DNA of 51,706 bases from Methanomicrobia archaeon (GCA_016930255.1 JAFGHB010000019.1:1-51706); one strand, 5' to 3'; positions 25,932 to 37,992 are shown, counted from the stretch's first letter. Program-made: numbers and translations. The notes: generated from the sequence alone by a model not told the origin.

Positions 25932-26231
25932 ATGTACTCGATATGTGGTTTTTTATCTGATTATGTGACATCGACGGGTATCGCTACCGCTGTGCTCCAA
26001 AAGACAGAGCACAGAGGTCTTGATGCTTACGGATTGTGTGTTGATAGGACAATTGGGCAGCGCAGAGAGATAAGCGCTTTGGATAGTCGAGATCCTGTAG
26101 AAGTATGCAGAGGGCGTTCGGGTCCAAGCAGTAATAGAAGGTTAAAGGGGAAAGCAGGGTATTTGCTATCTATGCCTGCCAAGTCTAGTGACGGTCCAGA
26201 ATCGGGGGATACGATTCATGCCGGTCAGTAG
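25932..26231 (+). pseudogene. N-terminal relic of a class II glutamine amidotransferase (asparagine-synthase-like)
   Basis: A 99-codon frame begins MYSICGFLSDYV and continues TEHRGLDAYGLCVD. This resembles the MCGICGF...HRGPDxxG start of asparagine synthase and related Ntn amidotransferases. The nucleophilic Cys at position 2 is replaced by Tyr, HRGP has become HRGL, and homology fades after about 45 residues. It is probably a decayed 5' fragment. It lies just downstream of the ect promoter and its stop overlaps the chosen ectA start, so it may now serve as a translated leader. Confidence 0.5.
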
Positions 26232-26766
26232 CATGGTGCAGAGTAGTTCAGAAACGAGTGAGCAAAGCAAGCTCGTTTTACGTAGACCACGGGTGGAAGA
26301 TGCCGCACAAATCCATGCATTAATAACCGCGTGTAAACCACTGGATTTGAACTCGATTTATTGTTATTTATTGCTCTGTCAGCACTTTGCCGATACCTGT
26401 GTGGTTGCCGAAGAGGATGGCAAGATTCTCGCTTTTCTATCAGGATATTGTCTACCCACAAACGCCGAAGTCTTTTTTATATGGCAGGTCGCGGTCGAGA
26501 GGCGACTGAGAGGCCAGGGCGTCGGCAAGCGTATGTTACGCACCGTATTGCAACGATCTGTTTGCCAGCACTGTCATTTTCTGGAAACTACCATTATTCC
26601 TTCCAATATCGCTTCTTTGAACCTGTTTCTGTCTGTTGCCCGAGATCTTGATACTCACTGCATCGAAAGCATCTGCTTTTCCAAGGATCATTTCGGTCAC
26701 GAGATTCATGAAGCGGAACATCTGCTTCATATCGGACCGTTTAACGTTAAGTCGGAGGATAAATGA
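26218..26766 (+). CDS. ectA: L-2,4-diaminobutyrate acetyltransferase
   Basis: A 182-aa GNAT-fold enzyme. It acetylates L-2,4-diaminobutyrate with acetyl-CoA, the second chemical step of ectoine synthesis. EctA signatures are DLNSIYCYLLLCQHFADTCV, the acetyl-CoA loop in VERRLRGQGVGKRML, TTIIPSNIASLNLF, and a C-terminal EAEHLLHIGPF. ATG 26218 is preceded by GGGGG at 26204-26208 with good spacing; ATG 26233 and an upstream GTG at 26188 are alternatives. ectB follows after 3 bases. Confidence 0.93.
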   Translation: MPVSSMVQSSSETSEQSKLVLRRPRVEDAAQIHALITACKPLDLNSIYCYLLLCQHFADTCVVAEEDGKILAFLSGYCLPTNAEVFFIWQVAVERRLRGQGVGKRMLRTVLQRSVCQHCHFLETTIIPSNIASLNLFLSVARDLDTHCIESICFSKDHFGHEIHEAEHLLHIGPFNVKSEDK

Positions 26767-28470
<1,704 letters not shown>

Positions 28471-28478
<8 letters not shown>

Positions 28479-28839
28479 CCTTACACGGATAATCGCACTT
28501 AACGGCACCACCGTTATATTTGTGCCCGCAAGCGTACGAGAAGAGCCAAATTATTTTTGGAATGCTAGACCAAAAGCACGGGCTATTGATAATCAACTCT
28601 TTGTCGTGGGTGTCAATAGATGCGGCGAGATCGGCAATGAGCGGTATATCGGAAGGAGTATGGTGGTATCGCCGCGCGGAGACGTTCTGCATGAATGTGG
28701 CACCGAAGAGGAGATTGCGTCCGTCGAGCTCGATTTCGGGGAGATCGCAAAAGAGCGCGGAAGCGAGCCCACCTTCAGTGAATTTGAGATCGCCGTCTAT
28801 GACCAGTTTCTGGAGCATTTCAAAGAAGAGCGCGATTAA
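28471..28839 (+). pseudogene. C-terminal fragment of a carbon-nitrogen hydrolase (nitrilase family)
   Basis: The frame from GTG 28471 (overlapping the ectC stop) gives 122 residues that start inside the nitrilase fold, immediately after the point where the catalytic Cys strand should be (LTRIIALNGTTVIFVPAS). They continue through WNARPKARAIDNQLFVVGVN, YIGRSMVVSPRGDVLHE and a C-terminal tail. Glu, Lys and Cys of the triad are all missing. The remainder is well conserved, so loss of the 5' part may be recent and may coincide with the arrival of ectABC. Confidence 0.75.
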
Positions 28840-28942
28840 CCTCGCTCTTCATCATCATCAGCAGCAGCAGTGGTGAGAACCGTACGCCTATGAATGCAGG
28901 AAGATCGGAGGTTTTTAAAACAAACGGAGGGAGGAAAAACGC

Positions 28943-29203
28943 ATGGGAGATACTATGCCACCAAAAAAGCTCGAACTAGAATTAACACTTGAAGAGGCGT
29001 TACATCTGCTCCAATTCAGTATGGTGAGCACGAAGAAGTTTGTCGACTGGACTGAAGAAGCGTATGGAGCGGTAAATGCCGAAGCGCAAAAGCGGGTGCG
29101 CCTGGCCAAGCGACTGTATAAAACCCTGACAGAACTTTATCCTTCTCTTACTACGCTCGTCGAGTCTGAGTGGGCGAAAATAAAGGACATTGACTCACCC
29201 TGA
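28943..29203 (+). CDS. Small hypothetical protein, helical
   Basis: An 86-aa protein, mostly charged helices (LELELTLEEALHLLQFSMVS, VNAEAQKRVRLAKRLYKTLT). It has no Cys, signal or membrane segment. A GGAGGGAGG ribosome site precedes ATG 28943, and TTTTTAAAAC near 28913-28922 could be its TATA. The gene stands alone between the nitrilase fragment and tfb. I do not recognise the family. Confidence 0.65.
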   Translation: MGDTMPPKKLELELTLEEALHLLQFSMVSTKKFVDWTEEAYGAVNAEAQKRVRLAKRLYKTLTELYPSLTTLVESEWAKIKDIDSP

Positions 29204-29361
29204 CGTACTACCTCTGCTGACTGACGCGAAGCGGTGTTGATTGAATCAGAAGAAGAAGATTTGAGACTTCCCCGAAAGAGCGGCGCGATAGCGAGCAGAG
29301 CTACGAAACTGTGCTGTGCCATAGCTGCAAAGTTGAGCAACAAGTGTAGAGTAGCGCGAAG

Positions 29362-29369
29362 TTTTTATA
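29362..29369 (+). promoter_or_regulatory. TATA element for tfb, leaderless position
   Basis: TTTTTATA lies about 26 bases before ATG 29392, so transcription should begin at or next to the start codon. An AT-rich TTATATATAA at 29379-29388 is too close to the ATG to act as TATA. Confidence 0.55.
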
Positions 29370-29391
29370 CGATAAACTTATATATAATAGT

Positions 29392-30300
29392 ATGGAGAAG
29401 CCAATCGAAAAATGCCCTGAGTGTGGCTCGAAAAACATCATAGTGGATCCCAAGCACGCAGAATTGTACTGCGCTGACTGCGGGGTAGTATTAGCGGAAG
29501 CTTTAATTGATCGCGGCCCTGAGTGGCGTGCGTATGATTGGGAACAAGCTGCACAAAGGATACGAACGGGTCCTCCTTTGAGTTATCGGATACATGATAA
29601 AGGGCTGAGCACTGCGGTACCGAAAGAGCTGCCCCAAGTTGGACGGTTACGGGGCAGAATAGGTATGGACAGCAGCGATAAGACGCTCGCTTTAGCGCTC
29701 GGTGAGCTCGAGCGGATGGCGTCGGCACTCAAGCTGCCAAAGGACATCAGGGAGGCGACCTCGGTATTGTACAGGAGAGCAAAGCGGGAGAATTTGATTA
29801 AGGGACGAAGTCTGGAAGAATTGGTTTCTGCGATGCTCTACATCACGTGTCGGGAATACGGGGTCCCCCGAACGTTGAAAGAGATAGCAAACGTATCAAA
29901 AATGCCGTTGAAGAAGATCAGGCGAGCATACCTTTTCCTCGTCAAGGAGCTGGAGATCAAGGTCGCACCTGCCAGACCGGCGCGCTTCATTCCGCGGTTC
30001 TGCTCCACGTTAGGGTTAAGCGATACGGTCCGAGAACGGGCGATTGAGATACTCCGAAAGAGCAGAGGCTTGGGACTGGCAAAAGGCTGGTCACCGACAG
30101 GCGTAGCGGCTGCTGCGATCTATCTCGCCGCGCTTCAAAGTAACGAACCTGTGGAGAAGAAAGAGGTAGCAAAAGTGGCCGGGACAACCCCGATCACGCT
30201 ACAAAGCAGGTATAAGGACCTGAAGAAGCGGCTCAGGATAAAGACAGATTCACTCCTTCTCGTGCCAGAGCACGGAGGAAAAGCCTGCTCTGCAGTCTAA
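29392..30300 (+). CDS. tfb: Transcription initiation factor IIB (TFB)
   Basis: A 302-aa archaeal general transcription factor that bridges TBP-DNA and RNA polymerase. The N-terminal zinc ribbon has CPECGSKNI and CADCGVVL. The B-finger/linker includes DRGPEWRAYDWEQAAQRIRT and the family segment GPPLSYRIHDKGLSTAV. Two cyclin-fold repeats follow (about 105-200 and 205-298), with VSAMLYITCREYGVPRTLKE in repeat 1 and GWSPTGVAAAAIYLAAL in repeat 2. Full length. No second tfb is seen in the window. Confidence 0.96.
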   Translation: MEKPIEKCPECGSKNIIVDPKHAELYCADCGVVLAEALIDRGPEWRAYDWEQAAQRIRTGPPLSYRIHDKGLSTAVPKELPQVGRLRGRIGMDSSDKTLALALGELERMASALKLPKDIREATSVLYRRAKRENLIKGRSLEELVSAMLYITCREYGVPRTLKEIANVSKMPLKKIRRAYLFLVKELEIKVAPARPARFIPRFCSTLGLSDTVRERAIEILRKSRGLGLAKGWSPTGVAAAAIYLAALQSNEPVEKKEVAKVAGTTPITLQSRYKDLKKRLRIKTDSLLLVPEHGGKACSAV

Positions 30301-30405
30301 TTACCATATCACCCACGCATGGCTCTGTATCGTATCGCTTTCTTCGAGGCGGTCATCACACCATGCGGGAAAAAAAGGAAACAAGGAAAAAGGGGGTTTG
30401 GTGGG

Positions 30406-32058
30406 TTAATAGCCGCCTCCTAATCCCATTGCGGGATAGCCACCTTCCGGTGGCATACCTCCACCCTCCGGCGGGTTCCCTTCAGCACTCGATGCAATGA
30501 CATCGTCAATCCTCAAGACCATCGTTGCCGATTCTGTTGCCGAGCTCAGGGCCTGTAGCTTTATCCGCAGCGGCTCAATGACGCCCGCTTTCCGCATATC
30601 CGTTGCTTTACCTTTAAAGACGTCCAGTCCCGCATAGCTGTTTCCGATTTCGTGTGCTGATCGCAGCGCAACGAGCATGTCGATGGGATCCAATCCGGCA
30701 TTCTCGGCAAGCGACCGAGGAATGATCTCGAGCGCATCGGCAAACGCCTGTATTGCCAGCTGTTCCCGACCGCCCACGGTGGCGGCATACTCACGCAATT
30801 TGAGTGCCAGCTCTATCTCCGGGGCGCCACCTCCGGCTACGTACCTGCCGTCTTCCAGTGCACATGCCGTCACGCGTAACGCATCATGCATTCCACGCTC
30901 TAACTCATCTACCGCATGCTCCGTACCACCCCGGAGCAAGATGGATACGGATTTGGGATTCTGGCAGTCTTTTACGAATATCATCGACTCATTGCTGATC
31001 TTCTTCTCTTCCACCTCGCCGGCCTGTCCAAGATCCTCCGGTCTGATCTCCTCCAGACTCGTCAGGATCTTCCCTCCGGTGGCACGAGCAAGCTTCTTCA
31101 TATCGCTTTCGGTGACCCGTTTCACCGTGAATATGCCTTCCTTTGCCAGATAATGCTGTGCCAGATCGTCAATTCCTTTCTGACAGAAGAGCACGTTCGC
31201 GCCGCTTTCGCGCACCACATTCACCATGCTCGCGAGCATCTGCTCTTCCTCAGCGAGGAACGATTTCATCTGGTCTGGCGAGGTGATCTCTATCTTCGCC
31301 TCTAACTCGGTCTTTTCGATCTCGAACGCGGCATTGACGAGCGCAATCTGAGCGTTCTTCATGCGCTTCGGCATTTCTGGATGCGCTCTTTCCTTATCAA
31401 GCAGCACACCTTTTATCAACAGCGCATCTTCGGCACTGCCACCTGCCTTCTTCTCTACCTTTATCTGATCAATATCAACATTCCCAGCGCCGTCCTTTGC
31501 TACCTGTTTAACTGCATCCACCGCAAGATCGGTGAGCAATTCTTTCGCATCACCTGCTCCTTTTCCCGTCATCGAGGTCTTCGCTATTTGTCTCAGAGTC
31601 GTGACATCATCGGACGTGATAGTATACGCTATCTGATCTAGGATTTTATACGCTTTCTCAACTGCAGCCCGGTATCCAGACGTGATCAGAGTTGGATGTA
31701 CATCCTGCTCGATGAGGTCCTCTGCACGTTTTAAGAGCTCGCCGGTGATGACAACAGCCGTTGTCGTGCCATCACCAACCTCATCATCCTGCGTCTTCGC
31801 GATCTCGACCATCATCTTCGCCGCGGGATGTTCGATGTCCATCTCCTTGAGTATCGTCGCGCCGTCGTTCGTAATAATAACGTCACCCATGGAATCGACC
31901 ATCATCTTATCCATCCCTTTTGGCCCCAAGGTCGACTTGACTGCGGCAGCAATAACTTTTGCTGCGAGTATATTTCTACTCTGTGCGTCTTTACCCTGTG
32001 TGCGTTCACTACCTTCTTTTAACACCAATACGGGTGTTCCACCTACTTGCTGGGCCAT
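30406..32058 (-). CDS. ths: Thermosome (group II chaperonin) subunit
   Basis: A 550-aa ATP-dependent chaperonin subunit of the hetero- or homo-oligomeric double ring. Signatures: [40 protein letters not shown], the ATP-site [15 protein letters not shown], the apical segment with [18 protein letters not shown], and the [19 protein letters not shown] motif. The C-terminal tail is rich in Gly, Pro and Met ([18 protein letters not shown]), as in many archaeal subunits. TATATAAAG read on the plus strand at 32094-32102 gives a minus-strand TATA about 36-44 bases before the ATG. Confidence 0.97.
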   Translation of the reverse strand: MAQQVGGTPVLVLKEGSERTQGKDAQSRNILAAKVIAAAVKSTLGPKGMDKMMVDSMGDVIITNDGATILKEMDIEHPAAKMMVEIAKTQDDEVGDGTTTAVVITGELLKRAEDLIEQDVHPTLITSGYRAAVEKAYKILDQIAYTITSDDVTTLRQIAKTSMTGKGAGDAKELLTDLAVDAVKQVAKDGAGNVDIDQIKVEKKAGGSAEDALLIKGVLLDKERAHPEMPKRMKNAQIALVNAAFEIEKTELEAKIEITSPDQMKSFLAEEEQMLASMVNVVRESGANVLFCQKGIDDLAQHYLAKEGIFTVKRVTESDMKKLARATGGKILTSLEEIRPEDLGQAGEVEEKKISNESMIFVKDCQNPKSVSILLRGGTEHAVDELERGMHDALRVTACALEDGRYVAGGGAPEIELALKLREYAATVGGREQLAIQAFADALEIIPRSLAENAGLDPIDMLVALRSAHEIGNSYAGLDVFKGKATDMRKAGVIEPLRIKLQALSSATESATMVLRIDDVIASSAEGNPPEGGGMPPEGGYPAMGLGGGY

Positions 32059-32093
32059 TTTTAGCTCACACTTAGTTCTTATGTTAACAGTTC

Positions 32094-32102
32094 TATATAA
32101 AG
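32094..32102 (-). promoter_or_regulatory. TATA element of the thermosome gene
   Basis: On the minus strand this reads CTTTATATA, about 40 bases upstream of the ATG at 32058, with a short leader. No second copy or inverted repeat was seen beside it. Confidence 0.5.
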
Positions 32103-32309
32103 ATTGCTCGAAAGGAAATCGAAATGAAACGCCGTTAGAAAAGGAGATCCTCGGTCTCTTGTGGTTCCCCTTACGATAAGAGCTGCACTCATCCGACCAA
32201 TAAAGAGTAGGCAGAGTATGAAGAAGATAAAGCTTGCTTACTTTCTTGCCATTACAAGCTCCACCTCTTTCTCTTTCTACTCACGCCGTCCGGTTATTTA
32301 CTTAGTTAC

Positions 32310-34499
32310 TCACGCAGAGACGAAATCAGAAGGCTTTGGCATCTCTGCCTTCATACCTTTCCGCTTTCGGACGTCCATCACCTTCTCACCAAAGAGATTC
32401 GGTGGTATAGGCTTGAAGCCCGCGAACTCGGTGCTCCACAGCGCGCGTCCTTCCGTTGCGGATCGTATATCACCGGCGAAGCCGAACATCTCGGCCACCG
32501 GCGTTTCTGCCTTCAACGTGACCATGTCGCCTTCGGTTTTTATGTCCAGTATTTGACCTCTTCTTCCCTGGACCTCTCGCGTCACGTTCCCCAGCAGATT
32601 CTGCGGTATGCTGATGTAGACGTTCTGCACCGGCTCAAGGAAAGTGGCATTTGCAAGCAGAATAGCGGCAAGTAGAGCGCTGCGAACTGCCGGAATGACT
32701 TGCCCCGGTCCGCGGTGTATCGAATCTTCGTGCAGCTTCACGTCCATCAACTTCACTTTTATGCCCCTGCACTTCTCCTTCGCCAACGGCCCCTTGAGCA
32801 TCACTTCCTCGAATCCTTCCTGGATTAACTCCATCACCTCACGCAGATACTGAACGCCCTTCGTCATATCAACTAACATGTTACCCTCGATGATGTTCAC
32901 GACGCTCTTTGCCTCTAGTTTGTCCATTCCTGCCTCCAGCAGCTGGTCTCGCAAAAATACCTTGTCTTTGCCTACCGCGAGGCCCTCTGTTTGTATCTTC
33001 TCCACGACCGCAGGTTCCAAGGGTTCAACTACAAAATAGAACTTGTTGTGCCTGTTCGGCGATTTCCCTTCCACCGGACCTGCCGTCCCTTCTACCGTCT
33101 CACGGAAAACGACAATGGGTGGTGACGCAATAATCGGAACCTCCTCATCGATATTTATCCGATGCGTGATGATCTCGAGATGCAACTCGCCCATGCCCGA
33201 GACTAAATGTTCACCGGTTTCCTCGTTTATCTCGACTCGTATATTCGGATCTTCCTTAGCCAGTCTCCTGATTACATCAACCAGCCGCGGCAAGTCTTTC
33301 GTGTTCTTCGCTTCCACGGCGACCGTAACAACCGGCTCACTGTAATGCTTCATACTTTCAAATGGCGCCATCTCCACAGTCGAGAGCGTCGAGCCAACGA
33401 TCGCGTCTTTCATGCCAACGAGTGCAACTATGTTACCTGCGGGCACCTTATCGACCTCTACACGCTCCTCACCCATGAAGATACAGACCTGCTGGATTCG
33501 GTTCGTTTTGTACCTGCCAGAAATGATCAATTCGTTGCCTCGCTCCAACGTACCGCTAAACAGTCTGCCAGAGGCAACTTCGCCGGCATGGGGATCCACC
33601 GAGAGGTCAGTGACCATAAATGCAACATTCCCTCCTCTATCACAGGCTGCCATACCCTTCCCTATCGTGCTCTCCGCTTCTCCATGCCAGATCACGGGAA
33701 CACGATACTTCTGCGCCTCCAGGGGATTGGGGAGATGCTCTATTACCATATCAAGAAGGGCGATATACGCCGGGCACTTTTCTGCCAGTGTTTTCATGTC
33801 CTCGCGCTTACAGTAGTCGTAGACCTCCTTGAAGCTGATTCCGGTCTTCTGCATCGTCTGAACGCTGACCGCCCAGTTGTACAATGCGGAGCCGAACGCA
33901 ACGGTACCCTGTGCAGCGTCAAGCTTCCATTCCTCGTATTTCTCCTTGTTCATCCCCTTAATCAGCTTATTCACCTTATCGATGATCTTGCCGAGCCGGA
34001 CTTGCATTTCATTTGCATCTACTTTTAACTCGTTGATCATTCGATCGACTTTGTTGATGAAGAGCACGGGTTTCACGTTCTCCTTCATCGCCTGTCTCAG
34101 CACGGTCTCGGTCTGCGGCATCGCACCCTCTACGGCATCAACGACCACCACAGCACCATCAACGGCCCGCAACGCTCGTGTCACGTCACCGCCGAAATCC
34201 ACGTGCCCCGGCGTATCAATCAGGTTGATGAGATACGTCGAGCTTTTATAATCATAAACCATGGACGCATTCGCGGAAAAAATCGTTATTCCCCTCTCCT
34301 GTTCCAGATAATAGAAATCCGTAAAGAGCTGCTCACCCGCCAATTCTTTCGATATGATCCCTGCGCCTGCAAGGAGGTTATCGGTCAACGTGGTCTTTCC
34401 GTGGTCGATATGCGCGATGATGCCGATGTTTCGAATTTGCTCGGGCTTGTCCATCAATACTTTTGCCTTTTCCGCGGCTTTCTTACCTCTTGTTGCCAT
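32310..34499 (-). CDS. fusA: Translation elongation factor 2 (aEF-2)
   Basis: A 729-aa GTPase that drives ribosome translocation. The G domain shows [20 protein letters not shown] (G1), GITIFSA region (G2), [12 protein letters not shown] (G3) and NKVDR (G4). The domain IV segment [20 protein letters not shown] contains the histidine position that archaea modify to diphthamide. Length is normal for archaeal EF-2. The minus-strand ribosome site AAGGAGAT lies just before the ATG, and TTTTAAGA near 34563-34570 is a possible TATA. Confidence 0.97.
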   Translation of the reverse strand: MATRGKKAAEKAKVLMDKPEQIRNIGIIAHIDHGKTTLTDNLLAGAGIISKELAGEQLFTDFYYLEQERGITIFSANASMVYDYKSSTYLINLIDTPGHVDFGGDVTRALRAVDGAVVVVDAVEGAMPQTETVLRQAMKENVKPVLFINKVDRMINELKVDANEMQVRLGKIIDKVNKLIKGMNKEKYEEWKLDAAQGTVAFGSALYNWAVSVQTMQKTGISFKEVYDYCKREDMKTLAEKCPAYIALLDMVIEHLPNPLEAQKYRVPVIWHGEAESTIGKGMAACDRGGNVAFMVTDLSVDPHAGEVASGRLFSGTLERGNELIISGRYKTNRIQQVCIFMGEERVEVDKVPAGNIVALVGMKDAIVGSTLSTVEMAPFESMKHYSEPVVTVAVEAKNTKDLPRLVDVIRRLAKEDPNIRVEINEETGEHLVSGMGELHLEIITHRINIDEEVPIIASPPIVVFRETVEGTAGPVEGKSPNRHNKFYFVVEPLEPAVVEKIQTEGLAVGKDKVFLRDQLLEAGMDKLEAKSVVNIIEGNMLVDMTKGVQYLREVMELIQEGFEEVMLKGPLAKEKCRGIKVKLMDVKLHEDSIHRGPGQVIPAVRSALLAAILLANATFLEPVQNVYISIPQNLLGNVTREVQGRRGQILDIKTEGDMVTLKAETPVAEMFGFAGDIRSATEGRALWSTEFAGFKPIPPNLFGEKVMDVRKRKGMKAEMPKPSDFVSA

Positions 34500-34595
34500 T
34501 ATTCTCTTATCTCCTTTTGCTTCTTTCTCGTTCGTTCTTTCTTGTTAGTTAGAAAGTTGTACTCTTAAAACCTCTCCCGTTCGTGAAGGTTTAAG

Positions 34596-34605
34596 TTTAA
34601 ATATA
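34596..34605 (+). promoter_or_regulatory. TATA element of tRNA-Asp
   Basis: TTTAAATATA is about 26 bases upstream of the tRNA 5' end, the normal archaeal spacing. Confidence 0.6.
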
Positions 34606-34628
34606 CTGTATAAGTATAAAGAATAAAA

Positions 34629-34701
34629 GCCCGGGTAGTGTAGCGGCCTATCATCGAGCCCTGTCGAGGCTTGGACTCGGGTTCAAATCCCGACCTGGGC
34701 G
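34629..34701 (+). tRNA. tRNA-Asp (GTC)
   Basis: A 73-nt cloverleaf. Acceptor GCCCGGG pairs with CCTGGGC (one G-T), the D stem is GTG/CAT, the anticodon stem GAGCC/GGCTT encloses loop CTGTCGA with anticodon GTC, and the T stem TCGGG/CCCGA encloses TTCAAAT. The discriminator base is G, as expected for tRNA-Asp. CCA is not encoded and no intron is present. Confidence 0.95.
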
Positions 34702-34785
34702 CTCATTCACTTCTTTAACGCCCTATCTCTCCCCCCTTTCCAACACCTTTGCGGGTGCTGCTCAGAGCCAGGCGGAAGATGCGAA

Positions 34786-35163
34786 ATGGACGCTTTGTAT
34801 AACGCGCTCAAAGAAATAGGAACGGAAGCGGAGTGCAAAGTAAAGGAGGAGCTTTCTGGATCGTCAGGGCCGATAAAACTACTATTCTATAATCTTATAA
34901 CGCCGTTGGTACTGAATTTCGAAACAGAACGGGAACGTTATCACTTTATATTCCAGAAAGGCGGTGCCGTCTCGGTATGTCAGGAATTGCATAATAACCC
35001 GGACGTTATCGTTTCCGGTGCGCACGCGGAACTGCTCTATTTGTTGCTGAATCGCGATAAAGAGCGATTTAAGATAGCTGAGCAAACAAGAAAAGTAACG
35101 ATCAACACGCCCACCTTCAAAGGGAGACAAACCGTGACGAAGTTGCGTGAATTGTTTTTATGA
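34786..35163 (+). CDS. SCP2-like (sterol-carrier-fold) protein
   Basis: A 125-aa soluble protein. The pattern of the C-terminal half (VCQELHNNPDVIVSGAHAEL, LYLLLNRDKERFKI, NTPTFKGRQTVTKLRELFL) resembles SCP2-type lipid-binding domains, in which DVxVSGxxxxLxxLxxG is typical. No catalytic motif or membrane helix is seen. It is the first gene after tRNA-Asp and is followed by a DUF2769 gene with its own promoter. The assignment to SCP2 is by pattern only. Confidence 0.6.
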   Translation: MDALYNALKEIGTEAECKVKEELSGSSGPIKLLFYNLITPLVLNFETERERYHFIFQKGGAVSVCQELHNNPDVIVSGAHAELLYLLLNRDKERFKIAEQTRKVTINTPTFKGRQTVTKLRELFL

Positions 35164-35295
35164 AGCACGCAGAATTCGCAATAAAGTTGTGCAATCTATT
35201 TCGTCGGGTGCCATTGCTTCCCGCCGTTGCATACGTTTATATTATCTCAGTTGACACCGTATACTATACTATGTGCAATAGCATAGGTGCCAAAA

Positions 35296-35784
35296 ATGAA
35301 AGTTCCAGACACAAAGGATAATGTGGCGAAGTGCATCTGCGCAAACTGCCCCAGCTATAATGAGTGCATGAAGCAGGGAATGGAGGGGCTCTACTGTGCT
35401 CGCGGGAGGACCGATTGTGATCTAAAGCGACAGGGATGCGTCTGTCCACGATGCCCCGTTGCAAAAGAGTATCAGCTCTTCGGAGGCTATTACTGCGTTA
35501 TCGGCGGCTGGGAAGAGGAAGTAGGGAAAGCGATAAAGACGCTTGCCGGCGTGACGTTGATCCCCTTGAAGGTGGCTGCTGATGTGGCTGGTGACATAGG
35601 TAAAAGTATTGAGACCGCCATTCCACAACCCTCAGAGCTCGTCTCGGCTCTTATCGCCCTGCGGATAAGCACGCTGAAAACCGTAACGAATGCCATAGAG
35701 AAAGAAATAACCCTGTTGGAGCAGTATAAAGGGGACCTTGAAGCGGAAGAGGGCGAGAAGAAGGAAACAGTCAAGGTGGAGTGA
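35296..35784 (+). CDS. DUF2769 family cysteine-rich protein
   Basis: A 162-aa protein. The first 75 residues hold eight or more cysteines in the order ICANCPSYNECMKQ, LYCARGRTDC, GCVCPRCPVAKEY, YYCVIGG, the DUF2769 pattern found mainly in methanogenic archaea and likely binding zinc or an Fe-S cluster. The C-terminal half is helical, ending in an acidic-basic tail. ATG 35296 is preferred over GTG 35287. TTTATATT at 35236-35243 is a likely TATA. The role is unknown. Confidence 0.8.
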   Translation: MKVPDTKDNVAKCICANCPSYNECMKQGMEGLYCARGRTDCDLKRQGCVCPRCPVAKEYQLFGGYYCVIGGWEEEVGKAIKTLAGVTLIPLKVAADVAGDIGKSIETAIPQPSELVSALIALRISTLKTVTNAIEKEITLLEQYKGDLEAEEGEKKETVKVE

Positions 35785-35924
35785 GTGAGTAGGTAGTGCA
35801 CGAGGGCGCCACAGCACTTGAACACGTCGAAGGTTGAAACTCCCGCACGCATACGGTACGAGTGCATGCATACATACATGCATCATACTCCGAGGGACGA
35901 CCGATGAGGTAGAAGGAGGAAGAC

Positions 35925-37541
35925 ATGTTTGAACGTACCCGACGGGCTATCAGAATCATCCGTATAGTACGGAAATATCACCTTATCTCTTCGCTTCTTT
36001 GGTTTTACCAAAGTTTTGCCAAGGAGGGCGTGTCCGCTGAACCGCTCTGCGCGCCTTCAGAAGGATGGGAGGAAGAAGGTGAGCGCTTGCGGCTGGCACT
36101 GACCGAGCTCGGACCCACGTTCATTAAGTTAGGCCAGCTGTTGAGCCAGCGGCCCGACCTCGTGCCACCACCGATCATCGCAGAACTGCAGACGCTCCAA
36201 GCAGGGGTTGCACCGCTGCCATTCGAGGAGATTAATGATTCAGTGACCTTCCCCTGCGAGTGCATCTCAGAAGAGACAGGAGAGACGTATTCTACGTGCA
36301 GACGGTTGGAGGACGTATTCGAGGAGATCAAGAAGGAACCGATAGCGAGTGGCTCTATAGCACAGATCTATCATGCGAAGCTGGACGGAACCGAGGTCGC
36401 CGTGAAGGTGTTGAAACCTGAGATCGAGCGCGTGATAGACGCGGATCTCAAGCTGCTCGATTTGTTGCTGCCCATCGGCGCAAAATTCCTCCGCGTTAAA
36501 AACTTCGATGCGCATCTTATCGTTGACGAGCTTACCACCATGCTGAAGAACGAGATCGATATGAGACTCGAAGCGCTGCACATCGAGCGCTTCTTACGAA
36601 ACTTCAAGGACTGGGAGGAGGTCGTGATCCCACGCGTCCACTGGGAGTATACGAATAACCGGGTCATCGTCATGGATTTTATCAAAGGCCCGACGGTGTC
36701 CTCACGCCCCCGGCTCGATGACGAGCAGGCGAGATATTACGCGAATCTGATTACGAAGGCGTTTTTGAAGATGGTGTACGTCGACGGATTTTATCATGCA
36801 GACCCCCATAGCGGTAACATCGTCCTTCTTGGTGGGGGTAAGATCGCGTTACTTGACTTCGGTGCCGTGGGGCGACTCAGAGAAGAGGTGAGGCTCGATG
36901 CGCTCGAAGTCTTCTATGCCTTTTATCAAGGAGACGTGAATAAAGCGCTGAAAGGTTTCATGAGGCTCATTGGTGTAACCGAGAAGGAGATCGATATTGA
37001 TGCATTTTACGCTGATCTCGATAAGTTGATTGAGAAGTTTCAAGCAGGAAGCACTGAGAAAGCTCAGGGTGATAATCTTGCGCGACTCTCTCTCAAGTAC
37101 GGTCTTCCCGCGCCTCGTGCGTTCGTGGTGCTTGAACGGGCGGTACTGCTCATTGAAGGCGTGTGTAATGATCTGTACCGCTATTATGATATACGGGAAG
37201 CGATAGAGGAGCAGTTTAGCGTAGCGGAGCTGGCGAAGGCGGAACTCAAACGCGGATTCAAACGGCTCACGGACGCTTCGGTAAAGCTCGTTCGTAGCCT
37301 CCCGGACCTCGTGGATCGCTATGTTGCAGCGGGCCCGCAAGCCGAACCAGAGCCAATGGAACGACACGTGCAGTCCAATGCACCGTACGTTATTGCTGCC
37401 CTCATCGCCAGCATCGGGCTGCTTTTTCCGCTCTACTCATCGTTGGGTGCGGTTACGGTGCCGGTTCCGTACATACTCTACGTGCCTATTGCTGCGCTCG
37501 TTCTGGCAGCCGTGGTCACCATTGTGACTGCCCTCAAGTGA
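35925..37541 (+). CDS. ABC1/AarF (UbiB-like) atypical kinase
   Basis: A 538-aa membrane-associated protein-kinase-like ATPase. The family KxGQ motif is in TFIKLGQLLSQRPDLVPPPI near residue 65; the alanine-rich-type loop is IASGSIAQIYHAKL; the invariant Lys is in EVAVKVLKPE; the catalytic and metal motifs are ADPHSGNIVLL and LDFGAVG. Two C-terminal membrane helices (about 485-537) are present. In bacteria and mitochondria the family supports quinone or isoprenoid-lipid metabolism; the archaeal substrate is unknown. A GAAGGAGGAAG ribosome site precedes ATG 35925. Confidence 0.92.
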   Translation: MFERTRRAIRIIRIVRKYHLISSLLWFYQSFAKEGVSAEPLCAPSEGWEEEGERLRLALTELGPTFIKLGQLLSQRPDLVPPPIIAELQTLQAGVAPLPFEEINDSVTFPCECISEETGETYSTCRRLEDVFEEIKKEPIASGSIAQIYHAKLDGTEVAVKVLKPEIERVIDADLKLLDLLLPIGAKFLRVKNFDAHLIVDELTTMLKNEIDMRLEALHIERFLRNFKDWEEVVIPRVHWEYTNNRVIVMDFIKGPTVSSRPRLDDEQARYYANLITKAFLKMVYVDGFYHADPHSGNIVLLGGGKIALLDFGAVGRLREEVRLDALEVFYAFYQGDVNKALKGFMRLIGVTEKEIDIDAFYADLDKLIEKFQAGSTEKAQGDNLARLSLKYGLPAPRAFVVLERAVLLIEGVCNDLYRYYDIREAIEEQFSVAELAKAELKRGFKRLTDASVKLVRSLPDLVDRYVAAGPQAEPEPMERHVQSNAPYVIAALIASIGLLFPLYSSLGAVTVPVPYILYVPIAALVLAAVVTIVTALK

Positions 37542-37563
37542 GCCCGTGGCATCTCAGACCATG

Positions 37564-37992
37564 CTATCTCAGAGCAAACGTACGCACGAGTTCCACTTGC
37601 TCGTCAATTTCGAGTGCGCCACACACACGCGCTTTGACCTGCTTCACCGCGTCATCAACCTCGAATCCGTTTGCAATGAGGTATGCAGCGGCGACCATGC
37701 CACTTCGCCCGATGCCGCCGACGCAGTGCACCAATACCGCATTGCCTCCCTCGGTTTCCTCTTTGATCCATTCTATGAGCTCATACAACTCATCTATGCC
37801 CGGCGTGCCCAAGTCAGGAATGGGGAGGTGCTTCACGTGCACGCTAAAGCTATCCCATGTTTGCAGGTCATAATCAAGTTCCCACTCTTCCACAAGCACT
37901 GCAACGGCGTTGAAGGTTTGCGCCAAGTCCTCTAATTCATCTTCGAAGGGCATCGGTGTAACCGCAAGTTTATCGTCTATCCACACGGTCAT
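37564..37992 (-). CDS. Dual-specificity-type protein phosphatase
   Basis: A 142-aa member of the cysteine-based phosphatase superfamily. The P-loop HCVGGIGRSG (CX5R) is near residue 90, and the general-acid region IPDLGTPGIDELYELIEWI precedes it with Asp at the expected spacing. The length matches compact archaeal phosphatases. It converges on the ABC1 kinase gene (22 bases between stops), a neighbourhood that might hint at opposed phosphorylation roles, though this is only inference. Confidence 0.88.
   Translation of the reverse strand: MTVWIDDKLAVTPMPFEDELEDLAQTFNAVAVLVEEWELDYDLQTWDSFSVHVKHLPIPDLGTPGIDELYELIEWIKEETEGGNAVLVHCVGGIGRSGMVAAAYLIANGFEVDDAVKQVKARVCGALEIDEQVELVRTFALR

Noticed and set aside
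29234-29443. Open frame of 69 codons overlapping the start of tfb
   Set aside because: Covers the tfb promoter and zinc-ribbon codons in another frame and has no ribosome site.
30677-31305. Plus-strand open frames opposite the thermosome gene
   Set aside because: They mirror the codon structure of the well-identified chaperonin gene and show no protein family features.
33207-34028. Long plus-strand open frame opposite EF-2
   Set aside because: Shadow of a highly conserved gene on the other strand; the translated sequence is not protein-like.
35861-35883. Inverted repeat of ATGCAT elements upstream of the ABC1 kinase
   Set aside because: It is made of short CAT/ATG-type alternation and is not placed on a TATA element; likely simple sequence.
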